Positions 5,753-7,884 of a DNA stretch of 7,884 nt are shown piece after piece; the first letter of the stretch is position 1; each line of letters opens with the position of its first letter. Origin of the DNA: Deltaproteobacteria bacterium (lineage in GTDB: Bacteria > Desulfobacterota > GWC2-55-46); NCBI GenBank assembly GCA_016219075.1, contig JACRCJ010000110.1:1-7884 (forward strand), written 5' to 3'. A program made the translations under genes and the position numbers. The notes beneath the pieces were generated by a model that was not told the origin of the DNA, ran no database searches, and saw only the letters and a program-made list of their open reading frames with translations.

Positions 5753-6919
5753 CTATTTAAAGGCCCTCACGGCCATGCTCATGGCCCCTCCCCCGCCGAG
5801 GCACAGGGTCGCAAGCCCCACCTCCTTCTTCCTGTTTCTCAAGGCGTGTATCAGCGTGACCAGGACCCTTGCCCCGCTTGAGCCGATCGGATGTCCGAGG
5901 GCTATGGCCCCGCCGTTCACGTTTACCTTCGCCGGGTCTATTCTGAGCTCTTTTATTACGGCGAGCGTCTGGGCCGAAAACGCCTCGTTCTCCTCGATCA
6001 GGTCGAATGAGTCTAACTTAAGCCCCGTCTTCTTTAAAAGTTTCTTTACGGACGTGAGCGGGGCAAGGGGGTACCACTTCGGGTCAAGGTGTCCTGTTGA
6101 GTAACCTATGATCTTCGCGATGGGTTTAATTCCAAGCCTTTTGACCATCTTCTCCGACATGAGTATCAGCGCCGCCGCCCCGTCGTTTAATCCGGGAGAG
6201 TTGCCGGCGGTTATGGTGCCGCCGGCTTTAAAGACCGGCTTCAGGCGCTTAAGCTTCTCCGGGCCCGTATCCCATCTGATAGTCTCGTCTTTATCGACGA
6301 GCGAGTCCTGAGTCTTAATCGGGACAATCTCTTCCTTGAAAAGACCCTTCTCCGTCGCCCTCATCGCTTTTTTGTGGCTCAGGAAGGCGAAAGCGTCCTG
6401 TTCCTTTCTGGAGATATCGTATTTTTTCGCCGTAAGCTCGCATAGAGTGCCCATGTTCGCGTTATAGTAGCAGTCCCGGAGGCCGTCATATATCATCGAA
6501 TCAACGGCCTCTGAATCCCCGTATCTTTTTCCCGCCCTCATCTCTTTCAACAGAAATGGCGCGTTACTCATGCTCTCCATCCCGCCCGCCACTACTACGT
6601 CGGCATCATTGAGCATGATGGCCTGAGCGCCGAGGGCCACCGCCTTAAGCCCCGAGGCGCAAACCTTGTTTACCGTAAACGCGGCTACCGTCGGCGGTAG
6701 TCCCGCAAGGAGCGCCGCCTGCCTTGCCGGGTTCTGCCCGACTCCCGCGCACAGGACATTACCCATTATAACCTCGTCCACAAGCGAAGGCTTTAAACCT
6801 GCACCCCTCAGGGCTTCTCTTATGACGGTGGACGCGAGCACCGGAGCCGGAGAGGAGGAGAGCCTGCCCAAAAGCTTTCCTACCGGAGACCTCTTTGCGC
6901 CTACGATAAAGACTTCCAT
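5753..6919 (-). CDS. Acetyl-CoA acetyltransferase (thiolase)
   Basis: This 388-residue thiolase cleaves a 3-oxoacyl-CoA with CoA to release acetyl-CoA, or condenses two acetyl-CoA in reverse. All active-site elements are visible: nucleophile Cys87 in NKVCASGLKAV, GGMESMSNAP in the middle, the ENEAFSAQ loop, His343 in GGAIALGHPIGSSGAR, and Cys373 in CLGGGGAMSMAV. The length is normal for the homotetrameric bacterial biosynthetic/degradative type (about 390), and the N-terminus VFIVGAKRSPVGK is typical. Chain-length preference cannot be read from the sequence, so it may act on acetoacetyl-CoA only or on longer substrates too. It starts 5 bases after the enoyl-CoA hydratase stop, with a modest AAGGG sequence inside the end of that gene, so translation is probably coupled. 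The complete triad argues against the SCP-x-type thiolases that lack acetyl-transfer function. Confidence 0.95.
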   Translation of the reverse strand: MEVFIVGAKRSPVGKLLGRLSSSPAPVLASTVIREALRGAGLKPSLVDEVIMGNVLCAGVGQNPARQAALLAGLPPTVAAFTVNKVCASGLKAVALGAQAIMLNDADVVVAGGMESMSNAPFLLKEMRAGKRYGDSEAVDSMIYDGLRDCYYNANMGTLCELTAKKYDISRKEQDAFAFLSHKKAMRATEKGLFKEEIVPIKTQDSLVDKDETIRWDTGPEKLKRLKPVFKAGGTITAGNSPGLNDGAAALILMSEKMVKRLGIKPIAKIIGYSTGHLDPKWYPLAPLTSVKKLLKKTGLKLDSFDLIEENEAFSAQTLAVIKELRIDPAKVNVNGGAIALGHPIGSSGARVLVTLIHALRNRKKEVGLATLCLGGGGAMSMAVRAFK

Positions 6920-6924
6920 GATTT

Positions 6925-7677
6925 TCAGCCCTTTTTTCTCTCGAGGAATTCCCTCATGAGTCTTTTTTGGTCATCGTAAGAGAAGAGTTTGCTGAACTCC
7001 TCCACCTCTTTTTCCATGGAGCCTGAGTCTATGAGAGACTTTGCAGCCTCAAGGCATTGGGCCGGTTTTGAGGCGATAAGGGCAGCGAGGCCCATCACCT
7101 CTTCCATCAGCCTGTCTTTCGGGACGATTCTATTTACAAGACCGAGCGTCAGGGCTTCTTCAGCTCCGACCCTCCTGCCCGTGAATATGAGTTCCTTCGC
7201 CTTGAGGCGGCCTATCCTCTTTGGAAGCCTCTGAGTGCCCCCGGCCCCCGGCAGTACCCCGATGTTTATCTCCGGTTGGCCGAATTGGGCCGCCTCGGAA
7301 GCTATAGCGAGGTCGCATGAGAGCGCGAGTTCGCACCCTCCGCCAAGCGCAAAGCCGTTTACAGCGGCTATCGTAGGCCTGCTGAAACCTTCAAGCGTAT
7401 CCAGCGCCTTATGGATCAATTTTGCGAAATCAAGAGCCGCCTCAGGGCCGAAGGCGGACATCTCTTTGATATCCGCACCGGCCACAAATGTAGCCCCTTC
7501 GCCGGTGACCACAAGGACCTTGACTTTTTTTGGTGACGAACCGAGGATTTCAAGGACGGATATGAGGTCGTTGAGTACGGCTGTGGAAAGGACATTCACC
7601 TTCGCGCCGTTGAAGGTGATGACGGAGATATCGCCTATTTCAGCCTTAAAACCGTTAAATTGCTTGATTTCGGACAT
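6925..7677 (-). CDS. Enoyl-CoA hydratase (crotonase family)
   Basis: This 250-residue protein hydrates trans-2-enoyl-CoA to 3-hydroxyacyl-CoA. Both catalytic glutamates of true hydratases are present: Glu116 in GGGCELAL and Glu136 in FGQPEINIG, 20 residues apart as in rat crotonase (Glu144 and Glu164). GADIKEM (67-73) and the NGFALGGG segment (107-114) supply the oxyanion hole, and LPGAGGTQRLPKRIG follows. With both acids kept, isomerase or decarboxylase function is less likely. The N-terminal KVNVLS (26-31) resembles the hydratase part of multifunctional trifunctional-type proteins, but no dehydrogenase domain is fused. It is the first gene of the leftward operon. GGAGG (minus strand, 7687-7691) lies 9 bases before the ATG, which is the natural start. 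Confidence 0.94.
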   Translation of the reverse strand: MSEIKQFNGFKAEIGDISVITFNGAKVNVLSTAVLNDLISVLEILGSSPKKVKVLVVTGEGATFVAGADIKEMSAFGPEAALDFAKLIHKALDTLEGFSRPTIAAVNGFALGGGCELALSCDLAIASEAAQFGQPEINIGVLPGAGGTQRLPKRIGRLKAKELIFTGRRVGAEEALTLGLVNRIVPKDRLMEEVMGLAALIASKPAQCLEAAKSLIDSGSMEKEVEEFSKLFSYDDQKRLMREFLERKKG

Positions 7678-7726
7678 TGTGCGGCGCCTCCGAGTTAAGG
7701 ATTTAGAAGGATCCGGCTACATAATT

Positions 7727-7752
7727 AATATACCAATTCAGGCTTTTGTCAA
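7727..7752 (-). promoter_or_regulatory. Candidate sigma-70-type promoter of the leftward operon
   Basis: On the minus strand a perfect TTGACA (7747-7752) precedes TG-G-TATATT, an extended -10 element (TATATT at 7727-7732, TG at 7734-7735). The spacer is 14 bases, short for a -35/-10 pair; ATTAAT (7724-7729) gives 17 bases but a weaker match. The box lies about 50 bases upstream of the enoyl-CoA hydratase start, a sensible distance. An imperfect dyad (7723-7738) covers the -10 box. Confidence 0.55.
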
Positions 7753-7861
7753 ATATAGATCTGTTTATACAAAGGAAGAAGGCCTTTCAGAAGTGGTGCG
7801 CTAATACCGGGTCTGCCGCTGCCGGAGAGCTGTTGGACTGGGGTTGAGGCTTTGGACAGGA

Positions 7862-7880
7862 TTAGCACAATTTTAGCACA
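7862..7880 (+). repeat. Short direct repeat, TTAGCACA twice
   Basis: TTAGCACA occurs at 7862-7869 and again at 7873-7880, with an 11-base period, about one helical turn. Only two copies are inside the window, and the right edge cuts off any continuation. Confidence 0.5.
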
Positions 7881-7884
7881 GTCC

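Larger units (their letters stand above)
7678..7884. other. Upstream region of the leftward operon and window edge
   Basis: About 207 bases with no convincing gene. The part nearest the hydratase (7678-7752) carries its Shine-Dalgarno sequence and a candidate promoter and is AT-rich. Beyond it are an AAGGCCTT palindrome (7779-7786) and a direct repeat of TTAGCACA near the right end. No tRNA or clear terminator is visible. Confidence 0.6.

Noticed and set aside
5061..5881. Plus-strand open frames of 199 and 178 residues opposite the dehydrogenase and thiolase
   Set aside because: Shadows of the two minus-strand genes, both of which carry complete catalytic motifs.
7235..7804. 189-residue plus-strand open frame over the hydratase start and its upstream region
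   Set aside because: Most lies antisense to the enoyl-CoA hydratase; the tail past 7677 shows no motif, and it has no convincing ribosome binding site.

Overview
The window is a compact fatty-acid or short-chain acyl-CoA oxidation locus from a moderately GC-rich bacterium. Two operons converge on a 34-base gap near position 4,895. Heavy use of AGG (Arg) and ATA (Ile) codons, tight gene packing and the family mix recall anaerobic or facultative lineages such as Desulfobacterota (former Deltaproteobacteria) or Nitrospirota. That placement is inference only; no rRNA or phylogenetic marker is present.

The rightward operon (354-4878) encodes both subunits of an electron transfer flavoprotein (EtfB/FixA-like, EtfA/FixB-like), a FixC-like flavoprotein of the ETF:quinone oxidoreductase family, a FixX-like iron-sulfur partner, and an acyl-CoA dehydrogenase. 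The first four genes overlap their neighbours by exactly 4 bases, which suggests translational coupling and equal production of an EtfABCX (FixABCX) complex. The dehydrogenase follows 28 bases later.

The leftward operon (7677-4913, minus strand) encodes an enoyl-CoA hydratase, an acetyl-CoA acetyltransferase (thiolase) and a 3-hydroxybutyryl-CoA dehydrogenase, with gaps of 5 and 12 bases. With the acyl-CoA dehydrogenase this makes a full beta-oxidation turn: dehydrogenation, hydration, second oxidation, thiolysis. EtfABCX would carry the flavin electrons to quinone, or couple acyl-CoA, NADH, ferredoxin and quinone by bifurcation. The thiolase and hydroxyacyl-CoA dehydrogenase steps are reversible, so direction cannot be read from sequence. 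No acyl-CoA ligase, CoA-transferase, regulator or nif gene lies in the window.

Flanks: the left 353 bases hold the rightward operon's upstream region and one candidate 47-residue minus-strand ORF with a strong Shine-Dalgarno sequence. The right 207 bases hold a good candidate promoter for the leftward operon and, at the very edge, a short direct repeat. I found no tRNA, rRNA, CRISPR array, insertion sequence or broken gene. The locus is built from known families; the main interest is the coupling of a FixABCX-type complex to a complete beta-oxidation set.
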